Of a stretch of 64,000 nt of DNA, positions 46,404-55,125 are shown piece after piece. Under the pieces are notes generated by a model. It saw only the letters and a list, made by a program, of their open reading frames with translations, was not told the origin of the DNA and made no database searches. Origin of the DNA: DASWHF01 sp036393295 (lineage in GTDB: Bacteria > Pseudomonadota > Gammaproteobacteria > Acidiferrobacterales > UBA6901); contig DASWHF010000147.1 in assembly GCA_036393295.1 (NCBI GenBank), positions 21,161 through 85,160 on the forward strand, written 5' to 3'. Within the stretch, counting starts at the first letter, position 1; every line of letters starts with the position of its first letter. Both the position numbers and the translations under genes were made by a program.

Positions 46404-48095
46404 GTGGAAACATCCGTCCTGACCGTGCCGGGCAAGAAAGCGTCGGACTGGATGGTCGAGACCCGTCCGAAAGAGGCCGAGGCGTGGCTGGCCTCGCTGC
46501 CGCTGGCGGACAGCGCGGCCAGCGCCCAGCAGCTCTACCACGCGTTGTTCTCGCTGAATCGCATGGACGTGGAGCTGCGCGACCGCCTGGCGCTGATGGA
46601 GCTCTACCGCGCGCCGGTGGCCGGCGTCGTCACCGCCCTGCAATCGCACTTCACGCATCTGGCGCTGCCGCTCAGCCCCAGGCAGCGGCAGCTCGCCGAG
46701 TTCCTGCGCAATCTCTACATGGAGATGGCCTACGGCTACAAGTTCGTGGTGCGCGACCTGCTGGCCCAGCGCAACCCGTGGAGCCGGCGCCCGGCCATCA
46801 CCACCGCCGCCGAGCGCGCCATTCACTATCTCGGCGAGGTGTTGCTGCGGTCCTACCAGGTCTACGTGCCCTATCCGGCCGGCGTGTGGCGCGAGATCCA
46901 CGAGCTCTACCGGCTCGCCGAGCAGAACGGCGCGCAGCACGAGCCGGTGCCCGGCACGAGCGCCAATATGAGTGATACCACCAGCATCTCGCGCAGCTAT
47001 CTGCGCGTGGTGCTGCTCGGGCTCGCCGGGCCCTACCAGCTGCCGCAGCAGGAATGCCAGCACGTCAACCAGTACCTCAAGCGCTGGAGCGACCGCGCCA
47101 CGCTCAGCGCCGATCTCGACATCGACAGCCCGGTCGGCCACTTTCTCGTCGATCTGTCCGCCGACCTGCCGGCGATGTTGTACCCCAAGGACGTCAAGCT
47201 CAAGGAGGCGCCCTATCTGCGCGTGCTGAACGCCGTCGAGCTGGCGCGCGTGGTGCATCAGCAGATCAACCAGCTGCAGAAGGGCGTGGCCGCGCGCAAG
47301 CTCGATCTCGGCGCCGACTGTTTCGACGCCGCCTGTCTCGACATGCTGCGCCGGTTGATCAAGTTCTGGGGCATGGCGGCGCGCCGCCAGTTCACGCGCC
47401 GTGCCCGCGTCAACCGTTACGTGTCGCTGTGCGACGGCGTGAACGCCATCCATTTCTTCGCCAGCGGCGCGCATCCCTTCGTGCCGCCCGAGGACGCGGA
47501 GACCGCCGCCGCGGCGCGCGCCGCGCGCGGCGCGGCGGCCGACGAGGACAAGGAGACGGTGATCGATCTGGACGTCGCGATCGCCGACCCCGAGCCGGCC
47601 GCGCCGCCGAGCATGACGGCGCCCGAGCTCTACCGTGTCGACACCTGGCAGGTGCGTGACGAGAGCGCCGGCGGCGTGGCGCTGTCACGGACCGGCGACG
47701 GCGCGGCATACGTGCGGGTCGGCGATCTGCTCGGCATCGAGGATCGCGAGGCCGGCGAGTGGCGCATCGGCGTGGCGCGCTGGCTGAAGAGTCCCGAGAG
47801 CGGCGAGGTCGAGATGGGCATGGAGATGCTGGCGCCCAAGGTGGCGCCGGTGGCGGTGCGGCCGGCGGAGGGTCCGGCGGCGGCGCGCTACGTGCAGGCG
47901 TTGGTGTTGCCGGCGATCCCGGCGCTGCATCAGCCGGTGACGCTGCTGCTGACGCGCGACACCTGCCAGCCCGGCCAGGATCTCCACCTCAAGGATTCGG
48001 ACGAGCCGCCGCGCCGGGTGCGGGTGCTGAAGCTGGTCGAGCGCACCGGCGCCTTCGACCAGGTGGTGTTCGCCGACGTGCGCCGCGGGCGTTAG
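46404..48095 (+). CDS. Conserved protein with C-terminal PilZ-like region
   Basis: The 563-aa protein has an N-terminal alpha-helical part of about 350 residues that I cannot assign (LYHALFSLNRMDVELRDRLALMELYR, LRNLYMEMAYGYKFVVRDLL). After an acidic Ala/Asp/Glu linker (about 370-405), the C-terminal 150 residues read like a PilZ-type barrel: WQVRDESAGGVALS, VRVGDLLGIED, WRIGVARWL and GMEMLAPK. The usual N-terminal RxxxR c-di-GMP motif is not evident, so binding is uncertain. It is cytosolic. The stop codon overlaps the stop of suhB on the other strand. Confidence 0.6.
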   Translation: METSVLTVPGKKASDWMVETRPKEAEAWLASLPLADSAASAQQLYHALFSLNRMDVELRDRLALMELYRAPVAGVVTALQSHFTHLALPLSPRQRQLAEFLRNLYMEMAYGYKFVVRDLLAQRNPWSRRPAITTAAERAIHYLGEVLLRSYQVYVPYPAGVWREIHELYRLAEQNGAQHEPVPGTSANMSDTTSISRSYLRVVLLGLAGPYQLPQQECQHVNQYLKRWSDRATLSADLDIDSPVGHFLVDLSADLPAMLYPKDVKLKEAPYLRVLNAVELARVVHQQINQLQKGVAARKLDLGADCFDAACLDMLRRLIKFWGMAARRQFTRRARVNRYVSLCDGVNAIHFFASGAHPFVPPEDAETAAAARAARGAAADEDKETVIDLDVAIADPEPAAPPSMTAPELYRVDTWQVRDESAGGVALSRTGDGAAYVRVGDLLGIEDREAGEWRIGVARWLKSPESGEVEMGMEMLAPKVAPVAVRPAEGPAAARYVQALVLPAIPALHQPVTLLLTRDTCQPGQDLHLKDSDEPPRRVRVLKLVERTGAFDQVVFADVRRGR

Positions 48096-48895
48096 CGCCC
48101 GGCGTGCGTGGCCGCGCCCGGTTCGCGCGCGATCACGCGCAGCAGCTCCTGATGGATCTTCGGCGTGCCGCCGACGACGTGACCGGTGGCGAGCCAGTCC
48201 GGTCCGCCGGCGAAGTCGCTGACCATGCCGCCGGCCTCCTGGATCAGCAGGCAGCCGGCCGCCATGTCCCAGGGCATGAGGCCGAATTCCCAGAAACCGT
48301 CGAGCCGTCCGCAGGCGACATGCGCGAGATCGAGCGCCGCCGAGCCGGCGCGCCGCACGCCGCTCGAGCGCGGCAGCAGCACGCGGAAGGTCTCGATCCA
48401 CTCGTCGAGATGATCCATGGACTTGAACGGGAAACCGGTGCCGAGCAAGGCCTGCTCGAGCCTCGTCACGCCGCTGACGCGCATGCGCCGGTCGTTGAGC
48501 TGGGCGCCCGCCCCGCGCGAGGCGGTGAAAAGCTCGTTGCGCAGCGGGTCGAACACCACCGCCTGGTACGGCTTGCCCTGGTGGTAGAGCGCCACCGACA
48601 CGGCATACTGCGGGTAGCCGTGCAGATAGTTGGTCGTGCCGTCGAGCGGATCGATGATCCACTGATACTCGTTGCCGCTCTGGGCGCCGCTCTCCTCGGC
48701 GAGGATGGCATGATCCGGATAGGCGCTGCGCAGCACGCCGATGATCTCGCCTTCGGCGAGACGGTCGACCTCGCTGACGAAGTCATTGCGTCCCTTGGTC
48801 TCGACCGACAGGCGATCGAGCTGGTCGGCATGGCGGATGATGACCTTGCCGGCGCGACGCGCGGCCTTGACGGCCGTGTTCAGCATCGGATGCAT
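48092..48895 (-). CDS. suhB: Inositol-1-monophosphatase SuhB
   Basis: The 267-aa protein has the lithium-sensitive phosphatase motifs: ILAEESG, the metal-binding IIDPLDGTTNYLHG, and WDMAAGCLLIQEAGG. SuhB hydrolyses inositol phosphates and in E. coli joins the rRNA antitermination complex. The start at 48895 gives MHPMLNTAVKAARRAGK, as in E. coli SuhB. It is divergent from trmJ, the classical gene order in Gammaproteobacteria. Confidence 0.95.
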   Translation of the reverse strand: MHPMLNTAVKAARRAGKVIIRHADQLDRLSVETKGRNDFVSEVDRLAEGEIIGVLRSAYPDHAILAEESGAQSGNEYQWIIDPLDGTTNYLHGYPQYAVSVALYHQGKPYQAVVFDPLRNELFTASRGAGAQLNDRRMRVSGVTRLEQALLGTGFPFKSMDHLDEWIETFRVLLPRSSGVRRAGSAALDLAHVACGRLDGFWEFGLMPWDMAAGCLLIQEAGGMVSDFAGGPDWLATGHVVGGTPKIHQELLRVIAREPGAATHAGR

Positions 48896-49025
48896 GCGGT
48901 GACCCGGATTGTGAAAGTGCGCGAGAAAACGAGGTCGCATTCTACCCGCTGCGCAGGGGCGGCGAAAGCCGCAAGCGGCGAAGTTTTTGCGCGAATTGCG
49001 CCGGGGCGGGTAAAGTGCCCCTCCT

Positions 49026-49778
49026 ATGACGCTCTCGAACCTGCGTGTGGTGCTGGTCGGAACCACCCATCCCGGCAACATCGGCGGGGTGGCGCGCGCC
49101 ATGAAGAACATGGGGCTGACGCGGCTCACGCTGGTGGCGCCGAAGCAGTTTCCGCACCCGGAGGCGAACGCGCGCGCGGCCGGCGCCGACGACGTGCTGG
49201 CGGCCGCGCGGGTTTGCGCCACGCTCGACGAGGCGCTGGCCGATTGCCACCTGGTGATCGGCACCAGCAGCCGCGAGCGCGCCATCGCCTGGCCGCGCAG
49301 CGAGCCGGCCGAGGCCGCGCGGGTGCTGCTGCAGGCGGCGGCGCACGCGCCGGTGGCGCTGGTGTTCGGTTCAGAGCGCACCGGCCTCACCAACGATGAG
49401 CTGGACCGCTGCCAGCGGGTGGTGTGCATCTCAACCGATCCGGACTTCCCGTCGCTCAATCTGGCCTGCGCCGTGCAGGTGATGGCCTACGAGTTGTGGC
49501 GTGGCCGGGAGGCGGCTGCGGCCGGCGCACCGCCGGCGCCGGTCGATGGCGCGCTGGCCAGCGACGCTGATTTGCAGCGGTTTTACCAGCACCTTGAGCA
49601 GGTGCTGGTCGAGATTGGCTTCCTCGATCCCGGCAATCCGCGCAAGCTCATGCGCCGGCTCACCCGGCTGTTCGCACGCACCCGGCTCGACAATAACGAA
49701 ATCAACATTCTGCGTGGCATACTGACGGCCGTGCAGCAGGGGCGGGGGCCGATAATTGACAAAAATACTAGGAAATAG
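49026..49778 (+). CDS. trmJ: tRNA (cytidine/uridine-2'-O-)-methyltransferase TrmJ
   Basis: The 250-aa SPOUT enzyme methylates ribose at position 32 of tRNAs. Knot motifs are VLVGTTHPGNIGGVARAMKNMG, ALVFGSERTGLTNDEL and SLNLACAVQVMAYELW. Its place between suhB and cysE-iscR is conserved in Gammaproteobacteria. The promoter of cysE lies inside its last codons. Confidence 0.95.
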   Translation: MTLSNLRVVLVGTTHPGNIGGVARAMKNMGLTRLTLVAPKQFPHPEANARAAGADDVLAAARVCATLDEALADCHLVIGTSSRERAIAWPRSEPAEAARVLLQAAAHAPVALVFGSERTGLTNDELDRCQRVVCISTDPDFPSLNLACAVQVMAYELWRGREAAAAGAPPAPVDGALASDADLQRFYQHLEQVLVEIGFLDPGNPRKLMRRLTRLFARTRLDNNEINILRGILTAVQQGRGPIIDKNTRK

Positions 49779-49784
49779 CTTAAT
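49756..49784 (+). promoter_or_regulatory. Promoter of cysE
   Basis: TTGACA (49756-49761), a perfect -35, and CTTAAT (49779-49784) are 17 bases apart. The start near 49791 gives a leader of only about 12 bases before the cysE ATG at 49803. It overlaps the end of trmJ. Confidence 0.7.
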
Positions 49785-49802
49785 GTCGATCAGGGAACGC
49801 TA

Positions 49803-50609
49803 ATGTTCAAACGCATACGCGAAGACATCGCCAGCGTGTTCGAGCGGGACCCGGCGGCGCGCAACAGCTTTGAGGTGCTGACGGCCTATCCCGGCCTGCA
49901 CGCGGTGTGGCTGCACCGCTTCTCCCATCGTCTGTGGCGCTGGGGGCTGCGCTGGCTGGCGCGGATTCTTTCCCATGTCGGGCGCTGGTTCACCGGGGTC
50001 GAGATCCACCCGGGCGCGCAGATCGGCCGGCGTTTCTTCATCGACCATGGCATGGGCGTGGTGATCGGCGAGACCGCGGTGATCGGTGACGACTGCACGC
50101 TCTACCACGGGGTCACGCTCGGCGGTACCAGTTGGCGCAAGGAAAAGCGCCACCCGACCCTGGGCAACAACGTCGTGGTCGGGGCCGGGGCGAAGATCCT
50201 GGGGCCCGTGCATATCGGCGACGATGCCCGCATCGGCTCGAATTCGGTGGTGGTGAAGGATGTCCCGGCCGGGGCGACGGTGGTGGGTGTGCCGGGGCGC
50301 GTCATCAGCCAGCCGGCCGACGACGCCGAAGCCCGCAAGCGCGAGGCCATGGCCAGGAAAATCGGCTTCGATGCTTACGGCCTGCACGGCCAGATGCCCG
50401 ACCCGGTCGCGCATGCCATCGACCTCCTGCTCGGCCATATGCATCATGTCGACCAGAAAATGGAAGAGATCAACACGGCCCTGAAAAAGGCCGGCATCCG
50501 GGTCGAGGGTCAGGCACTGCCGGAACTCGACCTGAAACCCCTGGAGTCCGACGACCCGGCATCCGCCGAACCCCCGCCCGCGACGAAAAAATCAGCGAAA
50601 AGTAGTTGA
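49803..50609 (+). CDS. cysE: Serine O-acetyltransferase CysE
   Basis: The 268-aa hexapeptide-repeat acetyltransferase makes O-acetylserine for cysteine synthesis. EIHPGAQIGRRFFIDHGMGVVIGETAVIGDDC, YHGVTLGGT, KRHPTLGNNVVVGAGAKILG and VGVPGRVI are typical of the short epsilon-type CysE found beside iscR. The C-terminal 60 residues (from about 205) are a Lys/Pro/Glu-rich extension. It supplies cysteine, the sulfur source of the adjacent isc operon. Confidence 0.95.
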   Translation: MFKRIREDIASVFERDPAARNSFEVLTAYPGLHAVWLHRFSHRLWRWGLRWLARILSHVGRWFTGVEIHPGAQIGRRFFIDHGMGVVIGETAVIGDDCTLYHGVTLGGTSWRKEKRHPTLGNNVVVGAGAKILGPVHIGDDARIGSNSVVVKDVPAGATVVGVPGRVISQPADDAEARKREAMARKIGFDAYGLHGQMPDPVAHAIDLLLGHMHHVDQKMEEINTALKKAGIRVEGQALPELDLKPLESDDPASAEPPPATKKSAKSS

Positions 50610-50645
50610 CTAATTTCGTAGGTTATGGAAAAGTGTGGGTATACA
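50602..50645 (+). promoter_or_regulatory. isc promoter with type 1 IscR-binding site
   Basis: Bases 50602-50626 fit the 25-base type 1 IscR consensus well: GTAGTTGACT on the left (9 of 10), AATTT in the centre, CGTAGGTTAT on the right (7 of 10). A TATACA -10 lies at 50640-50645. The site overlaps the cysE stop codon. This predicts repression of the isc operon by 2Fe-2S IscR, as in E. coli. Confidence 0.78.
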
Positions 50646-50673
50646 CCATCCATGGCCGAAATGGAGTTACCCA

Positions 50674-51132
50674 ATGAAACTGACCACGAAGGGACGTTAT
50701 GCCGTGACCGCGATGCTGGACCTGGCCCTGCACTATGCACAGGGCGCGGTAACGCTGTCGGACATCGCCGGCCGCCAGGGGATCTCGCTGTCCTACCTGG
50801 AGCAGCTGTTCGCCCGCCTGCGCCGCGCCGGCCTGGTGGACAGTGTGCGGGGTCCGGGGGGTGGGTATAATCTCGCCTTGCCGCCGGGCGAGATCTCGGT
50901 CGCGGAAATCATCATCGCCATCAACGAGAACATCGACGCCACCCGCTGTGGCGGCGACAAGAACTGCGACGGCGAGGAGCGCTGCCTGACCCACTATTTG
51001 TGGGAGGACTTGAGCGACCGGATTCACGAGTTCCTGAGCGGCATCACCCTGGCCGATCTGGTCGACAAGCCGACGGTGCAGGAGGTCGCGCGCCGCCAGG
51101 ACGATCGCGCCCGGACTGTCGCATCGCATTGA
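50674..51132 (+). CDS. iscR: Fe-S cluster regulator IscR
   Basis: The 152-aa Rrf2-family regulator starts at MKLTTKGRYAVTAMLDLAL. It has the winged helix (TLSDIAGRQGISLSYLEQLFARLR, SVRGPGGGYNLA) and the cluster ligands Cys92, Cys98, Cys104 and His107 at exactly the E. coli positions. It senses 2Fe-2S status and controls the genes that follow; its own binding site is upstream. Confidence 0.97.
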   Translation: MKLTTKGRYAVTAMLDLALHYAQGAVTLSDIAGRQGISLSYLEQLFARLRRAGLVDSVRGPGGGYNLALPPGEISVAEIIIAINENIDATRCGGDKNCDGEERCLTHYLWEDLSDRIHEFLSGITLADLVDKPTVQEVARRQDDRARTVASH

Positions 51133-51167
51133 GCGGCGTGATGGCTTAAGGCACGCGAGCCGCCGTT

Positions 51168-52334
51168 ATGCACGCAGCGGTTTACCTGGATCACAACGCG
51201 ACCACGCCGGTCGACGACGCGGTGCTGACGGCGATGCTGCCGTTCCTGCGCGAGCACTACGGCAATCCCTCGAGCGTGCATCGCCCGGGGCGCACCGCAC
51301 GCGCCGCGCTGGAGCGCGCGCGCGAGCAGGTGGCGGCGCTGGTCGGCGCGCATCCTGCTCAGGTGATCTTCACCGCCGGCGGCACCGAGGCCAACAGCCT
51401 GGCGCTGCGTGGGGTGGCGGCGGTCGAGGTACCGCCCGGGCGCATCGCTGTCAGCGCCATCGAGCATCCGTCGGTGGCGGAGACTGCCGAGGCGCTCGGC
51501 GGCCAGGGCTGGTTGGTGGCGCGCATTCCGGTGGATAGCGAGGGCCGGGTGACGGTCGCAGGCCTTGAGGCGGGTCTCGATGAGCGCGCCGTGCTGGCCT
51601 CGGTGATGTGGGCCAACAACGAGACCGGCGTGATCCAGGATATCGCGGCCCTGAGCACCGTGGCGCGCGAGCGCGGCGTGGTGTTTCACACGGACGCCGT
51701 GCAGGCGCTGGGCAAGCTGCCGGTGGATTTCGCCGCCAGCGGCGCGCAGTTGATGAGCCTGTCGGCGCACAAGATCTACGGGCCCAAGGGCGTCGGTGCG
51801 CTGATCGTCGACAAGGCGGTCGACTTCGTGCCGCAGCTGGTCGGCGGTGGACAGGAGAAGGCGCGCCGCGCCGGCACCGAGAACGTCGCCGGCATCGTCG
51901 GCTTCGGTGCCGCCGCCGAGCTGGCGCGCGAGCGGCTCGAGATGCGACGCCGCCGGGCCCTTGCGCTGCGTGAACGCCTGACCGCCGGCCTGCGCGGCCT
52001 GGCCGCGAGCTACGGCATCGTCGAGTTTTCGGCGTCCGCGGAACGGCTGCCCAACACCTGTTGTTTCGCGGTGCCGGGCGTCGACGGCGAGACCCTGGTG
52101 CTGCGCCTGGATCAGGCCGGTGTGGCGGTATCGAGCGGATCCGCCTGCGCCAGCGGCAGCGGCGAGCCGAGCCCGGTGCTGCTCGCCATGGGCATCGATC
52201 CCCAGCTCGCGCGCGGCGGCCTGCGCGTGAGCCTGGGCGAGGGCAATACCGAGGCGGACGTGGACGCGTTTCTGACCCGTCTGGCCGTGGCGCTGGTGAA
52301 ACTCGTGCCGGTGCCGCACGCCGCGGCCGGTTGA
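51168..52334 (+). CDS. Second cysteine desulfurase (NifS-like)
   Basis: This 388-aa PLP enzyme precedes iscS. It has YLDHNATTP, GTEANSLAL, SLSAHKIYGPKG (PLP Lys) and the active cysteine Cys327 in SSGSACASGSGEPSPVL, which has the short NifS-like loop and differs from IscS (CTSASLEPS). The Ser-rich insertion GSGEPS is often seen in NifS/NFS-type enzymes of autotrophs. It lies between iscR and iscS with 35-36-base gaps, so it is under IscR control. It may feed a particular acceptor or serve stress conditions; the sequence does not decide. Confidence 0.93.
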   Translation: MHAAVYLDHNATTPVDDAVLTAMLPFLREHYGNPSSVHRPGRTARAALERAREQVAALVGAHPAQVIFTAGGTEANSLALRGVAAVEVPPGRIAVSAIEHPSVAETAEALGGQGWLVARIPVDSEGRVTVAGLEAGLDERAVLASVMWANNETGVIQDIAALSTVARERGVVFHTDAVQALGKLPVDFAASGAQLMSLSAHKIYGPKGVGALIVDKAVDFVPQLVGGGQEKARRAGTENVAGIVGFGAAAELARERLEMRRRRALALRERLTAGLRGLAASYGIVEFSASAERLPNTCCFAVPGVDGETLVLRLDQAGVAVSSGSACASGSGEPSPVLLAMGIDPQLARGGLRVSLGEGNTEADVDAFLTRLAVALVKLVPVPHAAAG

Positions 52335-52370
52335 GCCGCGGGCCGAGTGATTGACTGGAGAACGACTGGA

Positions 52371-53585
52371 ATGAAGAAACCGATTTACCTGGACTACTCG
52401 GCCACCACCCCGGTGGACCCGCGCGTGGCCGAGAAGATGTGCAGCTATCTGACGTTGGACGGCGAGTTCGGCAATCCGGCGTCGCGCTCGCACCCGTTCG
52501 GCTGGAATGCCGAGCAGGCGGTCGAGGAGGCGCGCGCCCAGGTCGCGGCGCTGATCGGCGCCGATCCCAAAGAGATCGTCTGGACCTCGGGCGCGACCGA
52601 GTCCGACAACCTGGCGATCAAGGGCGTGGCGCATTTCCACCAGGGCAAGGGCAAGCACATCGTCACCTGCAAGACCGAGCACAAGGCGGTATTAGACACC
52701 TGCCGCCAGCTCGAGCGCGAAGGCTTCGAGGTGACCTACCTCGATCCGGAGCCGAACGGCCTGGTCGATCTCGCCAAGCTCGAGGCCGCGCTCCGCCAGG
52801 ACACCGTCCTGGTGTCGCTGATGCACGTCAACAACGAGATCGGCGTCATTCAGGACCTCGCCGCGATCGGCAAGCTGGCGCGTTCGCGCGGCATCCTGTT
52901 CCACACCGACGCCGCGCAGAGCGCCGGCAAGGTGCCGATCGACGTCAATGCCGCGAACGTCGACCTGATGTCCCTGTCGGCGCACAAGGTCTACGGCCCG
53001 AAGGGCATCGGCGCGCTGTACGTGCGCCGCAAGCCGCGCGTGCGCCTCGAGGCGCAGATGCACGGCGGCGGCCACGAGCGCGGCATGCGTTCCGGCACTT
53101 TGCCGACCCACCAGATCGTCGGCATGGGCGAGGCCTTCCGCATCGCCCAGGCGGAGATGGCCGCCGAGTCCGAGCGCATCCGCATGCTGCGCGACCGCAT
53201 GCTGGAAGGGTTCAAGGACATAGAAGAGGTCTATGTGAACGGTGACCTCGAGCACCGCATCGCCGGCAACCTGAACGTGAGCTTCAATTTCGTCGAGGGC
53301 GAGTCGCTCATCATGGCGCTCAAGGACCTGGCGGTGTCGTCCGGCTCGGCTTGCACCTCGGCCAGCCTCGAGCCGTCTTACGTGCTGCGCGCGCTCGGGC
53401 GCAATGACGAGCTGGCGCACAGCTCGATCCGCTTCACCCTGGGCCGCTTCACCACCCAGCAGGACGCGGATTACACCGTCAAGCTCGTCAAGGAGAAGAT
53501 CGGCAAGCTGCGCGAGCTGTCGCCGCTGTGGGAGATGTACAAGGATGGCGTCGACCTCAATACCGTGCAATGGGCCGCCCATTGA
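52371..53585 (+). CDS. iscS: Cysteine desulfurase IscS
   Basis: At 404 aa this has the exact E. coli length. The PLP lysine is Lys206 in SAHKVYGPKG and the persulfide cysteine is Cys328 in SSGSACTSASLEPSYVL. It takes sulfur from cysteine and passes it to IscU, TusA and others. The start at 52371 is chosen over an upstream TTG/ATT because KKPIYLDYSATTP is the conserved N-terminus. Confidence 0.97.
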   Translation: MKKPIYLDYSATTPVDPRVAEKMCSYLTLDGEFGNPASRSHPFGWNAEQAVEEARAQVAALIGADPKEIVWTSGATESDNLAIKGVAHFHQGKGKHIVTCKTEHKAVLDTCRQLEREGFEVTYLDPEPNGLVDLAKLEAALRQDTVLVSLMHVNNEIGVIQDLAAIGKLARSRGILFHTDAAQSAGKVPIDVNAANVDLMSLSAHKVYGPKGIGALYVRRKPRVRLEAQMHGGGHERGMRSGTLPTHQIVGMGEAFRIAQAEMAAESERIRMLRDRMLEGFKDIEEVYVNGDLEHRIAGNLNVSFNFVEGESLIMALKDLAVSSGSACTSASLEPSYVLRALGRNDELAHSSIRFTLGRFTTQQDADYTVKLVKEKIGKLRELSPLWEMYKDGVDLNTVQWAAH

Positions 53586-53630
53586 CGCTAAAATAGAGTT
53601 ATCCGGACACACGAGACAGGAGTACGGATC

Positions 53631-54050
53631 ATGGCATACAGCGACAAGGTCCTGGACCATTACGAAAACCCCCGCAACGTCGGGTCGTTCGACAAGGCCG
53701 ACGGCTCGGTGGGCACCGGCATGGTCGGTGCCCCGGCCTGCGGCGATGTCATGAAGCTGCAGATCAAGGTGAACGAACAGGGCGTCATCGAGGACGCCAA
53801 GTTCAAGACCTACGGCTGCGGCTCGGCCATCGCCTCGAGCTCGCTCCTGACCGAGTGGGTCAAGGGCAAGACCCTGGACGAGGCGGGCAGGATCAAGAAC
53901 ACCCAGATCGCCGAGGAGTTGGCGCTGCCGCCGGTGAAGATCCACTGTTCGGTGCTCGCCGAGGACGCCATCAAGGCGGCGATCGCCGACTACCAGAAGA
54001 AGCGCGGCGTCGAGCCGAAGCCGGCCGGCTCGAAGGCATCGGCGGCCTGA
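53631..54050 (+). CDS. iscU: Fe-S scaffold protein IscU
   Basis: The 139-aa scaffold has the ligands Cys37 and Asp39 in PACGDV, Cys63 in YGCGSA, and the third Cys in IHCSVLAEDA, with the HscA recognition motif LPPVK just before it. The last 12 residues (KPAGSKASAA and neighbours) are an extension relative to E. coli IscU. Confidence 0.97.
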   Translation: MAYSDKVLDHYENPRNVGSFDKADGSVGTGMVGAPACGDVMKLQIKVNEQGVIEDAKFKTYGCGSAIASSSLLTEWVKGKTLDEAGRIKNTQIAEELALPPVKIHCSVLAEDAIKAAIADYQKKRGVEPKPAGSKASAA

Positions 54051-54092
54051 CGGCCGCGACCTGCGTGCAACCCAACCGGACGAGTTTGAAAC

Positions 54093-54416
54093 ATGGCCAT
54101 TACCCTCACTGAACGCGCGGCCGAGCATGTCCGCAAGTCCCTGACCCGGCGCGGCAAGGGCGAGGGACTGCGCCTCGGCGTGCGCGCCTCGGGCTGCTCC
54201 GGCCAGGCCTATGTGCTGGAGTTCGCCGATAGCATCAACCCCGATGACGTGGTGTACGAGCACCACGGCGTGAAGGTCATCGTGGATCCGAAGAGCCTGG
54301 CGTACATCGACGGCACCGAGCTGGATTACGCGAAGGAAGGGTTGAACGAGGGATTCAAATTCAACAATCCCAACGTCAAGGGCGAGTGCGGCTGCGGCGA
54401 GAGCTTCACCATCTGA
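54093..54416 (+). CDS. iscA: A-type Fe-S carrier IscA
   Basis: The 107-aa protein has the three A-type cysteines: SGCSGQAY and the terminal ECGCGESF. It accepts clusters or iron from IscU and delivers 4Fe-4S clusters. Its position after iscU is standard. Confidence 0.96.
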   Translation: MAITLTERAAEHVRKSLTRRGKGEGLRLGVRASGCSGQAYVLEFADSINPDDVVYEHHGVKVIVDPKSLAYIDGTELDYAKEGLNEGFKFNNPNVKGECGCGESFTI

Positions 54417-54436
54417 CCGGACGGTGAGCGACCGGC

Positions 54437-54961
54437 ATGCAGCTCGACCTGGGCAGGAATCACTTCGAGTTGTTCGGCTTGCGCGAGCGCTTCGAGCTGG
54501 ATGTCGCCGATCTCGCCGCCCGCTATCGCGACTTGCAGCGCCGTTTCCATCCCGATAAATTCGCCGGCGCCTCCGATCAGGAGCAGCGCCTGGCGTTGGC
54601 GGTCACCGCGCAGATCAACGAGGCCTACCAGACGCTCAAGGACCCGCTGCGCCGCGGGCGCTACCTGCTCGGCCTGCGGGGCGTCGATACCGATGACGAG
54701 ACCGACACGCGCATGGATCCGGCCTTCCTCGTCGAACAGATGGAGATCCGCGAGGGCCTCGACGAGGCCCGCGCCGCGCCGGACGCGGCGGCGCGGCTCG
54801 CCGCGTTGCGCCGCGACCTGCAGGAACGCCTCGACGGCCGGATCGCCGCGCTGGCGACCTTGTTCAATCAGGACTCGGACGACGCGCGCCGCAAGGCCCG
54901 CGACATTTTGCGCGAGACGCAGTTTCTGAAAAAACTGGCGCTGCAGCTCGACGAGGATTGA
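54437..54961 (+). CDS. hscB: Fe-S co-chaperone HscB
   Basis: The 174-aa J-protein begins NHFELFGLRERFELD and has the HPDKF motif (HPD at the J loop) and a C-terminal three-helix IscU-binding bundle. It stimulates HscA ATPase and brings IscU. It is separated from hscA by an unusual 164-base gap with a long inverted repeat. Confidence 0.96.
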   Translation: MQLDLGRNHFELFGLRERFELDVADLAARYRDLQRRFHPDKFAGASDQEQRLALAVTAQINEAYQTLKDPLRRGRYLLGLRGVDTDDETDTRMDPAFLVEQMEIREGLDEARAAPDAAARLAALRRDLQERLDGRIAALATLFNQDSDDARRKARDILRETQFLKKLALQLDED

Positions 54962-54970
54962 CGAAACCAG

Positions 54971-55070
54971 CCACGGGGGACACGGGGAAACTCTTGATGT
55001 GATGCGAACGGTTGTTGCTTCGCGAGGCATTGGCCACCGGACACGAGGAAAATCCCCGTGTCCCCCCGTG
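54971..55070. repeat. Inverted repeat between hscB and hscA
   Basis: CCACGGGGGACACGGGGA (54971-54988) is complementary to TCCCCGTGTCCCCCCGTG (55053-55070) apart from one bulged C, separated by about 64 bases. A third GATCCCCGTGG follows at 55070. In the mRNA this would be a strong stem within the isc operon. It may alter hscBA stoichiometry or be a dispersed repeat insertion. Confidence 0.65.
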
Positions 55071-55125
55071 ATCCCCGTGGCAGAATCAAATCGGCGTTAA
55101 CGAGATTACAAACTTCAGTCAGGTT

